Source: Patescibacteria group bacterium (GTDB taxonomy: Bacteria; Patescibacteriota; Saccharimonadia; Saccharimonadales; CAIOMD01). Taken from it: 7,585 nucleotides of DNA. The DNA lies in the NCBI GenBank assembly GCA_030917025.1, contig JAUPVN010000100.1:1-7585 (forward strand). The letters run 5' to 3'. The stretch's first letter is position 1. Every line of letters starts with the position of its first letter. Below, piece after piece: positions 1 to 6,484 of the stretch. The notes below the pieces were generated by a model. That model ran no database searches and was not told where the DNA came from. It worked only from the letters and a program-made list of their open reading frames with translations. A program made the position numbers and the translations under genes.

Positions 1-346
1 ACTAGGTGGTTTAACAACTACAACCAAGCTACTTGTAGATATGTCTATATTTGGCTCTGTCTCTACCCAGTGGGCATATCCTAATGGGTGGGCACCTTTG
101 CATTATATTGTTATAGAAGGTTTAGAAAAGTACGGTTATCATGAAGATGCTAAACGTATAGCGTTAAAATGGATCAAAACTAATACAGATTGGTATATAG
201 ATAATAGAGAATTTTTAGAGAAATATAATGTAGCAAAACCAAATAAGCTACCTAAAGATGGGGTATACCCAGCCCAAACTGGGTTTGGTTGGACTAATGG
301 GGTTTACGAATATCTGTGTCAAAAATATATAGATACCAATAGCTAA
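1..346 (+). CDS. Trehalase-family (GH37) glycosidase, C-terminal part only
   Basis: Trehalases of family GH37 hydrolyse alpha,alpha-trehalose to two glucoses. The reading frame is open from base 2, upstream of the first ATG at 41, so this is the 3' end of a longer gene cut by the window edge; GH37 enzymes usually have about 500 or more residues. Two family hallmarks are visible: the QWxxPNGWAP signature (bases 68-97) and a terminal GFGWTNGV block (281-304). Between them, FLEKYNV (209-229) matches the VEKYDV segment which, by my recalled alignment to E. coli TreA, holds the catalytic Glu496, so that glutamate is kept. Two usually conserved acidic residues are missing: QWD reads QWA, and the Glu of GEYPLQ-type motifs is Val (263-265). 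The stop is TAA. The gene converges with the L,D-transpeptidase. Family assignment is firm; trehalose as the actual substrate is less so. Confidence 0.85.
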   Translation, partial: LGGLTTTTKLLVDMSIFGSVSTQWAYPNGWAPLHYIVIEGLEKYGYHEDAKRIALKWIKTNTDWYIDNREFLEKYNVAKPNKLPKDGVYPAQTGFGWTNGVYEYLCQKYIDTNS

Positions 347-352
347 AGTTGC

Positions 353-2095
353 CTATATTACAACTACTGGTGTGCCAATATCTAGCCAGTTATAAAACCA
401 TTCTGCATCAGCTTCTCGCATGTTTACGCAACCATGGCTTGCATTTTGGTTACCATAGTTTACGTACCACCACGTGCCGTGAATTGCGTGGCCTTCGTTT
501 GTAAAATATGATTGCCATTTTACATTCTTAACTTCCCAACATTCTCCACCACCACAGCCTTTCATGTCGCTGATATCTTTTTTGCGCAAAATACTATATG
601 TGCCATTAGGGGTTTCAAACCCTGGTTTACCGGTAGATACTGTTACTTCTTTTTGCACTTGGCCATTCTGGATAGCTTGAGTTTTGTAAGATTCTTTATT
701 TACAAGTACCATTTTTTCAAAACCATCTAAAGTTTTTTGGTTACGAGCTACTGGTTGAGTTACTAGTTCTACCCTTGCAGGTTGTTTTTGAGCTACACTG
801 CTAACCAAGGTTGCTTTAGAAGAATTTAAAGATTCTGTAGGCACATTAGTACCATCTGCGCCGTCTTGTGCAATTAGAGAAGAACCGTTAGGTAGAATTA
901 CGATAACTCTATCTTGAGTATTGCTATTAAAAGTTTTTATAAATGCATCTATAGTTTCGTTAATTATATTATTGTCTATACCAGTGGTGATTGTTTTATT
1001 TTCTGGGTTGGGAGTAATAACCAGCCAGCTTAGTTTTGCAGCAAAAGGTATATCTTTATAGCCTACTGTAGTGTTGCCAACAGAATAATTTGGTGCAATA
1101 TAGGTATCTAGTTCTGCTTTGGCTTTTTCTGCCTCGGCAGTGGTAATTGGGGGTTGAGTAACTGATGTTTTTGCAGTAATTAAAATTGAGTTTTCGTTTA
1201 GTTTTATATTGCTTGCTTGCTTAGTAAGATCATTTATGTCTATAGCTGCGCCTTGTGCGCTTGGTTTTATAACTAATTGATTGTTTTCTATTATTACTTC
1301 TGCATTTTTAGATAATAGTTGAGCACCAACTTTTGAGTTAATATATTCTGCAAGTTTTTGATTGTCTATTTGTACAGATAGTGCTAGATCTATTTTTTGT
1401 TTTTTTGTTAAACCCAACTCTGCAAGCAATGGTCTTCTTTGTTTTATGGCATTTTGGATTGTTTGATCTATTTGGTAGTTAATACCTATATCTGTTGGGC
1501 TAGCCTCTACTGTTTGGTCGTTAATTTTTAGAGTAATTTTTTGCTGATCTATAGATTTTTGCAGACTTTCTTTAACTTTGCTTGCGCCCAATCCACCTAC
1601 CCCTATGCCACCAATATATATATCGGAATCAATTAAGCTTGCTTGCTGCCTTTTAGATATGGTGCTGTTTGATTTATAAAACAAAATACCGGTAATGCTT
1701 GCAAGTAATAGTAGAGTTATTATTATAGAAAAAAATATAATTTTAGATTTTTTAGATTTTAAATTAAATATCTTTTTTATATGTTTTTGGTTATTAATAT
1801 TTGGCGTAGTATCAGCGGGTTTTAGGGGCAAGCTGCTATCTAAATGAAAATCGTTATTACTATTAAATTCTTGAGTGCTAGTTTGATCTATATCATTAGT
1901 TTCTGAGCCTACTTTTTGTGTAGATTCTTCATCTACTTTAATTATTTGTTGACCTAGTTTACTAATTTGGGCTATATCGTTAATATCTGTAGTGGATTGC
2001 TGTATATCGTTATTTGCTTTAATATCGTCTTGGGCATCTTTTACTGGGTTTTGCTCTGGTTCTGCCGTATTATCTGTGTCTTTATTATTATTCAT
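353..2095 (-). CDS. Membrane-anchored L,D-transpeptidase (YkuD) with VanW/PG_binding_4-like region
   Basis: YkuD enzymes make 3-3 peptidoglycan cross-links or attach proteins to peptidoglycan outside the membrane, using a catalytic Cys. Residues 1-115 form a polar, acidic, Asn/Asp/Gln/Thr-rich tail that is probably disordered and cytoplasmic. A basic stretch (106-118) precedes one transmembrane helix (about 119-140). Residues 158-310 begin with IGGIGVGGLG, typical of the PG_binding_4/VanW-type N-domain, and a second similar segment runs to about 440. The YkuD domain covers about 460-580, with His539 in HGTWW and the SHGCVNM motif (His554, Cys556), so the active site looks complete. Asn instead of the common Arg after SHGCV is also found in actinobacterial Ldts. 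Cys514 and Cys519 flank a glycine-rich loop just before the catalytic region. The chosen ATG has AGGA six bases upstream. The stop is TAG, 6 bp from the trehalase stop. Confidence 0.93.
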   Translation of the reverse strand: MNNNKDTDNTAEPEQNPVKDAQDDIKANNDIQQSTTDINDIAQISKLGQQIIKVDEESTQKVGSETNDIDQTSTQEFNSNNDFHLDSSLPLKPADTTPNINNQKHIKKIFNLKSKKSKIIFFSIIITLLLLASITGILFYKSNSTISKRQQASLIDSDIYIGGIGVGGLGASKVKESLQKSIDQQKITLKINDQTVEASPTDIGINYQIDQTIQNAIKQRRPLLAELGLTKKQKIDLALSVQIDNQKLAEYINSKVGAQLLSKNAEVIIENNQLVIKPSAQGAAIDINDLTKQASNIKLNENSILITAKTSVTQPPITTAEAEKAKAELDTYIAPNYSVGNTTVGYKDIPFAAKLSWLVITPNPENKTITTGIDNNIINETIDAFIKTFNSNTQDRVIVILPNGSSLIAQDGADGTNVPTESLNSSKATLVSSVAQKQPARVELVTQPVARNQKTLDGFEKMVLVNKESYKTQAIQNGQVQKEVTVSTGKPGFETPNGTYSILRKKDISDMKGCGGGECWEVKNVKWQSYFTNEGHAIHGTWWYVNYGNQNASHGCVNMREADAEWFYNWLDIGTPVVVI

Positions 2096-2100
2096 AATAT

Positions 2101-2104
2101 TCCT
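2101..2104 (-). promoter_or_regulatory. Ribosome binding site of the L,D-transpeptidase
   Basis: The minus strand reads AGGA, six bases before the ATG at 2095. It supports this ATG as the start. Confidence 0.6.
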
Positions 2105-2108
2105 AATG

Positions 2109-2124
2109 CTTATATTTAATCATA
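2109..2124 (-). promoter_or_regulatory. Weak candidate -10 region for the L,D-transpeptidase
   Basis: On the minus strand two -10-like hexamers, TATGAT (2119-2124) and TATAAG (2109-2114), lie 14-24 bases before the start codon. No convincing -35 is found at 16-18 bp spacing. The gap 2096-2210 is the only non-coding DNA between this gene and the ABC permease, so a promoter here is plausible, but read-through from the ABC genes is an alternative. Confidence 0.25.
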
Positions 2125-2210
2125 ATTTGAACACTTTAGTAAGAGTGTAGTACCCCTTAACCAGATATAATATTAATATTAGATGTAATAATAATTTTTG
2201 AATCTTTAAT

Positions 2211-2990
2211 TTACTGAATTTTTCTATACATTCTGATTGCTAGTGGTGCAAATACTGCAATAATACCTAAAGACCATAATATAGTTGCATAAATATAATG
2301 TTGACCATTTGGTACTCCACCAACCGCAAGATAACGCACGGCATTAACTACTTGTGTAACTGGTTGATTTTGGGCAAATCCTTGTAACCAAGATGGCATA
2401 GTAGCTACAGGCACAAAAACCGAGCTTGCAAACACTAATGGAAATACCCATAGAAAACCTGCAACTTGTACAGTTTCGCTGTCTTTTAGCCACATGCCAA
2501 TATTAGCACTTACCCAACTGAACGAATAAGCAAACAATAGCACTAGTAACATTGCTGCAAAAAACTTTGCATAACCTTGCTCAATTCTAAAACCCAATAT
2601 TATACCGACAATGGTTATTAAGGCTATAACAAAAACATTTCTTGCAGAGTCTGCAAATGTACGACCAGCTAAGACCGCAGAGCGAGTGATCGGTAAGCTT
2701 CTTAGCCTATCTATTACTCCCTTATTAAGATCTTCTGCTAAACCTACACCTGTTTGTATAGACCCAAATAAGGCAATTTGAGCCATAATACCGGGTAACA
2801 AAAAGAATATATATTTTTCTTCACTTGTACCGGCAACTGCCCCTCCAAATACAAAATTAAATAATAGTAAAAATATTATAGGTTGGGCACTACTAAATAT
2901 GAGTAATTGAGGCACCCTAAAGTTTCTTTTAACGTTTCTTTTAGCTAAGACATAGGTGTCGCTAATTGCATTAACAGATTTATTAAGCAT
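2211..2990 (-). CDS. ABC-2 type exporter permease, DrrB-like
   Basis: This is the membrane subunit of an export-type ABC transporter, working with the ATPase encoded just upstream. The 259 residues fit the ABC-2 permease family. About six membrane spans are visible (roughly 28-50, 61-80, 115-135, 143-165, 175-197 and 235-253). The hallmark cytoplasmic block after span 2, EDLNKGVIDRLRSLPITRS (residues 86-104), is the conserved ABC-2/DrrB signature. FLLPGIMAQ at 63-71 is also typical of DrrB-like permeases. The start codon lies within the last codons of the ATPase gene (8-base overlap), which points to co-transcription and coupled translation. Upstream is only a weak purine run (AGAGAG) about nine bases away. 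DrrAB relatives export drugs, lipids or antibiotics; the cargo cannot be read from sequence. Confidence 0.9.
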   Translation of the reverse strand: MLNKSVNAISDTYVLAKRNVKRNFRVPQLLIFSSAQPIIFLLLFNFVFGGAVAGTSEEKYIFFLLPGIMAQIALFGSIQTGVGLAEDLNKGVIDRLRSLPITRSAVLAGRTFADSARNVFVIALITIVGIILGFRIEQGYAKFFAAMLLVLLFAYSFSWVSANIGMWLKDSETVQVAGFLWVFPLVFASSVFVPVATMPSWLQGFAQNQPVTQVVNAVRYLAVGGVPNGQHYIYATILWSLGIIAVFAPLAIRMYRKIQ

Positions 2991-3933
2991 TATGATTTCT
3001 CTCTGCTGTTAAAGACATAAACACGTCATCAAGACTAGGGCGATGTAAGCTTAATTCTTCTGGTTTAATTTTAATATCATGTAGAATTTGAGCAACTAAT
3101 AATATATCATCACTACCATTTTTTGTTTTAATTTGTAACCTTCTGGTAAGTTCGTCTATAGTAATTGTTTTGTTAAGTTTTTGAGTGAGTGATTTTTGGG
3201 CTAATATAAGCTGGTTCTGTTTAACAATAACCTCTATGATGTCGACGCCTAGGCTACTTTTTAATGAACCAGATGTACCCTTGGCGATTACTTTGCCATG
3301 GTTAAGTACATACATTTTGTCTGCTAAGGCATCAGCTTCTTCTAGATATTGAGTTGTTAAGAGTATACTTACACCTTTTGTTACTAAATCTTGAATTATA
3401 CTCCATAGTTGCAATCTAGTACGTGGATCTAAACCTGTTGTTGGCTCATCTAAAAATAATACTTTTGGCGTAGAAACTAAACTAGCACCCAAGTCTAAAC
3501 GGCGGCGCATACCTCCAGAGTAAGTTTTTGTTTGCCTATCTGCAGCATCCTCTAGGCCAAGTTGCTGTAACAATTCATTGGAACGCTTTTTAATTTCTTT
3601 CTTGGGCATGTGATAAAGCCTACCAACCATTTCTAAAGTTTCTCTACCGGTGAGATAATCGTCTACAGCTGCATATTGGCCTGCTAAGCCAATAATGTTT
3701 CTTACTTGGTTTGGGTGCCTGTGAACATCTATACCATCTATTAAAACTTTACCTTGCGTTGGCTCTAGCAAGCTAGACATGATTTTTATAAGAGTAGTTT
3801 TACCTGATCCATTAGGGCCTAGTAGGCCGGTGACTTTACCGTAGTCTGCTTTAAGAGAAACCCCGTCTAGGGCTTTAGTTGTACCAAAATGCTTTATTAC
3901 TGATTCAGCATGAATAGAATATTGGTTTGCCAT
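2983..3933 (-). CDS. ABC exporter ATP-binding protein, DrrA-like
   Basis: This ATPase energises the DrrB-like permease encoded directly downstream. All nucleotide-binding motifs are present in order: Walker A GPNGSGKTT (39-47), Q-loop Gln86 in GLAGQYAAVD (a DrrA-family hallmark), signature YSGGM (138-142), Walker B VLFLDEP (158-164) and D-loop GLDP (167-170). The switch position is Gln195 in TTQYLEEAD instead of His, which is usual for the DrrA family. Residues about 225-316 form the accessory C-terminal domain (DUF4162-like), ending with the typical RPSLDDVF block. The 316-residue length matches the family. The ATG at 3933 has no Shine-Dalgarno-like sequence in its leader. A candidate promoter lies about 40-70 bases upstream. 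The gene is divergent from the coiled-coil gene at 4091. Confidence 0.94.
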   Translation of the reverse strand: MANQYSIHAESVIKHFGTTKALDGVSLKADYGKVTGLLGPNGSGKTTLIKIMSSLLEPTQGKVLIDGIDVHRHPNQVRNIIGLAGQYAAVDDYLTGRETLEMVGRLYHMPKKEIKKRSNELLQQLGLEDAADRQTKTYSGGMRRRLDLGASLVSTPKVLFLDEPTTGLDPRTRLQLWSIIQDLVTKGVSILLTTQYLEEADALADKMYVLNHGKVIAKGTSGSLKSSLGVDIIEVIVKQNQLILAQKSLTQKLNKTITIDELTRRLQIKTKNGSDDILLVAQILHDIKIKPEELSLHRPSLDDVFMSLTAERNHNA

Positions 3934-3974
3934 TAGTATTATTGTACATTAATTAATCTATATTAAATATAAAT

Positions 3975-4004
3975 ATCATATAATCATATTTCATGAGAAG
4001 TTAA
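3975..4004 (-). promoter_or_regulatory. Candidate promoter of the ABC exporter operon
   Basis: On the minus strand, TTAACT (3999-4004; 4 of 6 to consensus) and TATGAT (3975-3980; 5 of 6) are separated by 18 bp. The predicted transcript starts near 3968, giving a leader of about 35 bases. The region is very AT-rich, so chance matches are likely. Confidence 0.4.
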
Positions 4005-4026
4005 TATCATTAGTTATTTTGGATAG

Positions 4027-4055
4027 TCGACATATTTATAGCGATTATGTATACT
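4027..4055 (+). promoter_or_regulatory. Sigma70-type promoter of the 4091-5076 gene pair
   Basis: TCGACA (4027-4032) and TATACT (4050-4055) each match consensus at five of six bases and are separated by the optimal 17 bp. Transcription would start near 4062, leaving a leader of about 29 bases with an AGGA ribosome binding site. It is one of the two best promoter matches in the window and would drive both genes. Confidence 0.6.
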
Positions 4056-4078
4056 TGAAAAGTCATTAAAAAAATAAC

Positions 4079-4082
4079 AGGA
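4079..4082 (+). promoter_or_regulatory. Ribosome binding site of the coiled-coil protein gene
   Basis: AGGA lies eight bases before the ATG at 4091 and fixes this start. Confidence 0.6.
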
Positions 4083-4090
4083 ATAAATAT

Positions 4091-4807
4091 ATGAAATTAA
4101 AGAATGTTTTATTTGTCTTTACAATATTACTTGCGAATTTGGCAATATTCGTGCCTTTGTCTGGCGTAGATGCACTACAAGGAGAAGGCAACCCAGATAG
4201 TTCATCTTTAGAAATGCAGGCAGAACAAAAGCGCGAAGAAGCTAAAAAAAATGCCGAACAAGCTAAAGAAGATGCTCAAAGATTAGCTGAACAAAAAAGA
4301 GAAGAAGCTAAACAGCTTGCAGAACAAAAGCGCGAAGAAGCTAAAAAACAGGCAGAATCTGCTTTAGAGCAAAAAAAAGTAGAGTTTAAGGCTAAAACAG
4401 TAGAACAAAAGCAAAAAGCCTGTGAATCAGTTTCTGATAGATTAAATAGTAGTTTAGATAATGGTTCTTCAGTTGCAAGTAAGTTAAAATCTGGTTTTGA
4501 TACTCATTTTACTAATATTGAAAATTTTTACATTAAAATGGGGTTAGTTTCGGTTAATCACGATGCTTTGCTAGAGCAGGCGCAGTTAGCTGGCACCAAT
4601 GCCCAGGCATCTGTAGATGCTTTAGATTCATTTAAGTTTAAAGTAGACTGTTCTAACGTAGAAACATCAACCTCTAATGTTGCGGCCTTTAAAGAAGCCA
4701 TGAATAAAGCCAGAACTGATTTGAATTCTTATAGAGTTGCGGTAAAGGCATTTTTAAATGATGTAAAAATAGCTGCAGAGTCTGCAGAGAAAGCTGTACA
4801 GCAATAA
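4091..4807 (+). CDS. Secreted coiled-coil protein with 11-residue repeats, function unknown
   Basis: I do not recognise a named family. The 238-residue product starts with a Sec-type signal: Lys2/Lys4, a hydrophobic core (about 6-24), and a Val-Asp-Ala site that would allow cleavage after residue 28. Residues 44-98 are five consecutive 11-residue units, mostly starting Ala-Glu-Gln and rich in Lys/Arg/Glu (AEQKREEAK and variants). This is a hendecad pattern expected to give a long charged helix, either a coiled coil or a single alpha-helix. Residues 99-238 look mainly helical, with two cysteines (111 and 187) that could form a disulfide outside the cell. The general build resembles uncharacterised exported proteins I recall from Saccharibacteria, a memory-based impression. 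The gene has a strong-looking promoter and ribosome binding site and overlaps the next gene by one base, so the two products probably act together at the cell surface. Confidence 0.85.
   Translation: MKLKNVLFVFTILLANLAIFVPLSGVDALQGEGNPDSSSLEMQAEQKREEAKKNAEQAKEDAQRLAEQKREEAKQLAEQKREEAKKQAESALEQKKVEFKAKTVEQKQKACESVSDRLNSSLDNGSSVASKLKSGFDTHFTNIENFYIKMGLVSVNHDALLEQAQLAGTNAQASVDALDSFKFKVDCSNVETSTSNVAAFKEAMNKARTDLNSYRVAVKAFLNDVKIAAESAEKAVQQ
4220..4384 (+). repeat. Five tandem 33-bp (11-codon) units inside the coiled-coil gene
   Basis: Units start at 4220, 4253, 4286, 4319 and 4352. Units 1 and 4 share 30 identical bases (4220-4249 and 4319-4348, offset 99 bp). Unit 3 is close to both, and units 2 and 5 are more diverged. 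The near-identity, including synonymous positions, suggests recent duplication or conversion between units. Confidence 0.85.
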
Positions 4808-5076
4808 TGAATAACAAAAGAGGCTTTTCGCCAGTTTATATTGTATTAGCAATAGTTGCAGTTGTTTTTATAAGTGGTGTTGGATATGTAGTATATAGTT
4901 CTAATAAAGATGTTAAAACAGAAATTAGCACAACTCCAGACGATTCTTCTTTATCTGTTCCACCAATTAATAACTCTAACGATTTAAATACCGTTAACGG
5001 CAGTTTAGATGGGGCCGATATAGATGGAAGTTTAAATAGCACTCAAATAGAGAAAGATCTGAATTCAATGTTATAA
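4807..5076 (+). CDS. Small single-span membrane protein, function unknown
   Basis: This 89-residue protein has no recognised family. It begins with a short basic N-terminus (KRGFSP at 4-9), followed by one hydrophobic span (about 9-30), and then a polar, acidic tail rich in Ser, Asn and Asp that should lie outside the membrane. The tail carries recurring Leu-Asn/Asp units (Leu60, 67, 76 and 85), such as SLDG and SLNS, with 7-9 residue spacing. The N-terminal segment superficially recalls a type IV pilin leader but lacks the Glu at mature position 5, so it is more likely a signal anchor. Its ATG overlaps the stop of the upstream gene (TAATG), and no Shine-Dalgarno is close, which implies translation by reinitiation and a tight link to the secreted coiled-coil protein. 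A minus-strand ORF over the same bases is judged a shadow. Confidence 0.75.
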   Translation: MNNKRGFSPVYIVLAIVAVVFISGVGYVVYSSNKDVKTEISTTPDDSSLSVPPINNSNDLNTVNGSLDGADIDGSLNSTQIEKDLNSML

Positions 5077-5093
5077 TAATTTATAATTATTAT
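5073..5093. terminator. A/T-only stem-loop between convergent genes
   Basis: Nine-base perfect arms (5073-5081 and 5085-5093) flank a three-base loop, in the 21-bp gap between the converging 4807-5076 gene and the Nramp gene, and overlap the first gene's stop codon. It could end transcription in both directions, but it has no G/C pairs and no clean T-run, so it is a weak candidate. Confidence 0.3.
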
Positions 5094-5097
5094 TAAA

Positions 5098-6462
5098 TTA
5101 AATATAACTAATTAACAAAAATATACATGCAGCGAACATAATAATAAATGCTAGCCATACAAATAGTGTAACTATAATTTTATTTTTGTATTCTCCCATT
5201 ATATCTGATCTGCTACCTATTCTTGCAATAAGTAATAACAAGGGTACTGCAGCAATTGCGTTAAAAACGGCCGTAAAAACTAATGCTCTAATTGGGTCTA
5301 TGCCAATAAAGTTAAAAGACAGCCCTATAACTGTGGCAATTAGTATAACTACGTAAAAGCCAGTTGCCTTTTTGTATTTTCTGTACAAACCTTCGCGCCA
5401 GCCAAAAACCTCACTTATTGCATATGCAGAAGAACCAGCTAGCACCGGTACGGCAAGCAGCCCTACCCCAATAATTCCTACAGAAAATAATACTTTTGCC
5501 CAAAAACCTGCGTTATTTGTGCCGGCAAGTAGCGGTTCAAAGGCTTTAGCGGCGTCTGCTGCCGAGTTAATTTCTGTTATTCCGTGTGCATTTAATGCAG
5601 AAGCACAAGCCACCACAATAAACCATGCTCCTAATAGTGCTATTGTCATGCCGGCAAAATTATCTAGCTTTATTTTTCTCATAAAATGTTTGGTAATTTT
5701 GGGTTGCTTTAAACCATTAATTGCTACCCTTTTATGCAGTATTTCTTCTTCTACTGTTTCTGATGTGTCCCAAAAAAATAAATATGGCGATATAGTTGTG
5801 CCCAACATTGCAACAAGCATGTAAAGTTCTGCATTACCAAGATTAAAATTAAAAGTAAAAGTAGCTTTTATAGCCTCTAGCCAATCTACCCCAATTATTA
5901 TTGCCGTTAGTGGGTAAGCTAGTAAAACTACTGCTAACCATTTTAATATTTTTGCATAAGTACGGTATTTAACAAACAGTTGCAGAGCTATAACAATAAC
6001 TGTAAAAGCTATTGCTAAAAATGTATAAGAAAATGGAACCAAAAGCTGTGCCGTAGATGCCATAGCGCCTATGTCTGCACCAATATTTATAACATTTGCA
6101 ACTACTACAAGCCCAACTACTGCGTAGAGTAGTTTAGCGCTGTAATGATCTTTAATTATTGCGGCTAAGCCCTTACCTGTTACAGCACCAATATTTGCGC
6201 ATGTTTGCTGTACCGCTAAAAGCAGAGGATATTTTATAGGAAAAATCCAAAGTAAGCCAAAACCAAACATTGCTCCTGCCTGAGAATATGTAGCTACTCC
6301 AGAAGGGTCATCATCTGCCGCTCCTGTTACTAACCCTGGTCCTAATATGCGAACAGCTCTGTTATATTTTTTATAGTTCAAAAAACTTTTGGCAATAGAT
6401 AATGCTCTTTTTTCTGATTTGTTTATTTCTTGGGTGATTTTATTAGTAGATTTTTTAGCCAT
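5098..6462 (-). CDS. Nramp-fold (SLC11-related) divalent metal-ion transporter, atypical motif clade
   Basis: Nramp-fold proteins carry divalent cations such as Mn2+ or Fe2+, and in one related clade Mg2+, across the membrane. The 454-residue protein shows about eleven membrane spans (roughly 41-60, 65-88, 109-135, 145-165, 173-192, 212-231, 268-290, 321-345, 367-389, 391-414 and 428-453). TM1 carries GPGLVTGAADDDPSG, the equivalent of the metal-binding DPGN motif: Asp52 is kept, but DPGN reads DPSG (52-55). In TM6 the canonical MPH is replaced by SPY (225-227) in TISPYLFFW. These changes mark a bacterial Nramp-related clade, not classical MntH, so the substrate should not be assumed to be Mn2+. 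A 30-residue basic N-terminus precedes TM1. The gene follows cysS on the same strand but has its own promoter. Its leader is short, with no clear Shine-Dalgarno. Confidence 0.88.
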   Translation of the reverse strand: MAKKSTNKITQEINKSEKRALSIAKSFLNYKKYNRAVRILGPGLVTGAADDDPSGVATYSQAGAMFGFGLLWIFPIKYPLLLAVQQTCANIGAVTGKGLAAIIKDHYSAKLLYAVVGLVVVANVINIGADIGAMASTAQLLVPFSYTFLAIAFTVIVIALQLFVKYRTYAKILKWLAVVLLAYPLTAIIIGVDWLEAIKATFTFNFNLGNAELYMLVAMLGTTISPYLFFWDTSETVEEEILHKRVAINGLKQPKITKHFMRKIKLDNFAGMTIALLGAWFIVVACASALNAHGITEINSAADAAKAFEPLLAGTNNAGFWAKVLFSVGIIGVGLLAVPVLAGSSAYAISEVFGWREGLYRKYKKATGFYVVILIATVIGLSFNFIGIDPIRALVFTAVFNAIAAVPLLLLIARIGSRSDIMGEYKNKIIVTLFVWLAFIIMFAACIFLLISYI

Positions 6463-6484
6463 TATTTATAACCAATTTATACTT

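Noticed and set aside
422..424. Asn instead of Arg after SHGCV in the L,D-transpeptidase
   Set aside because: SHGCVN occurs in active actinobacterial L,D-transpeptidases, so it does not suggest inactivity.
512..730. Plus-strand ORF of 72 codons
   Set aside because: It lies wholly inside the L,D-transpeptidase YkuD domain on the opposite strand, with no ribosome binding site or recognisable domain; a shadow.
2131..2148. 7-bp stem with 4-base loop (ACACTTT/AGAGTGT)
   Set aside because: It includes a G-T pair, has low GC and no following T-run on the minus strand; not a convincing terminator or riboswitch.
2168..2181. 14-bp perfect palindrome (TAATATT/AATATTA) between the ABC permease and L,D-transpeptidase genes
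   Set aside because: It is purely A/T with no loop, T-run or link to a promoter; likely chance in AT-rich DNA.
3347..3349. Missing H-loop histidine in the ABC ATPase (Gln195)
   Set aside because: Gln in TTQYLEEAD is normal for the DrrA family, so it is not a defect.
3979..3984. Perfect TATAAT on the plus strand upstream of the coiled-coil gene
   Set aside because: It has no -35-like hexamer at proper spacing and lies over 100 bases from the gene, while a better promoter sits at 4027-4055.
4807..4896. Type IV pilin-like N-terminus in the small membrane protein
   Set aside because: KRGFSP resembles a prepilin leader but lacks the conserved Glu at position 5 after the cleavage site; a signal anchor is simpler.
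4836..5042. Minus-strand ORF of 68 codons
   Set aside because: It is antisense to the small membrane protein, which has a coherent signal anchor and a coupled start; the minus ORF has neither.
5372..5824. Plus-strand ORF of 150 codons
   Set aside because: It is antisense to the well-supported Nramp-family gene and its product has no family-like pattern; a shadow.
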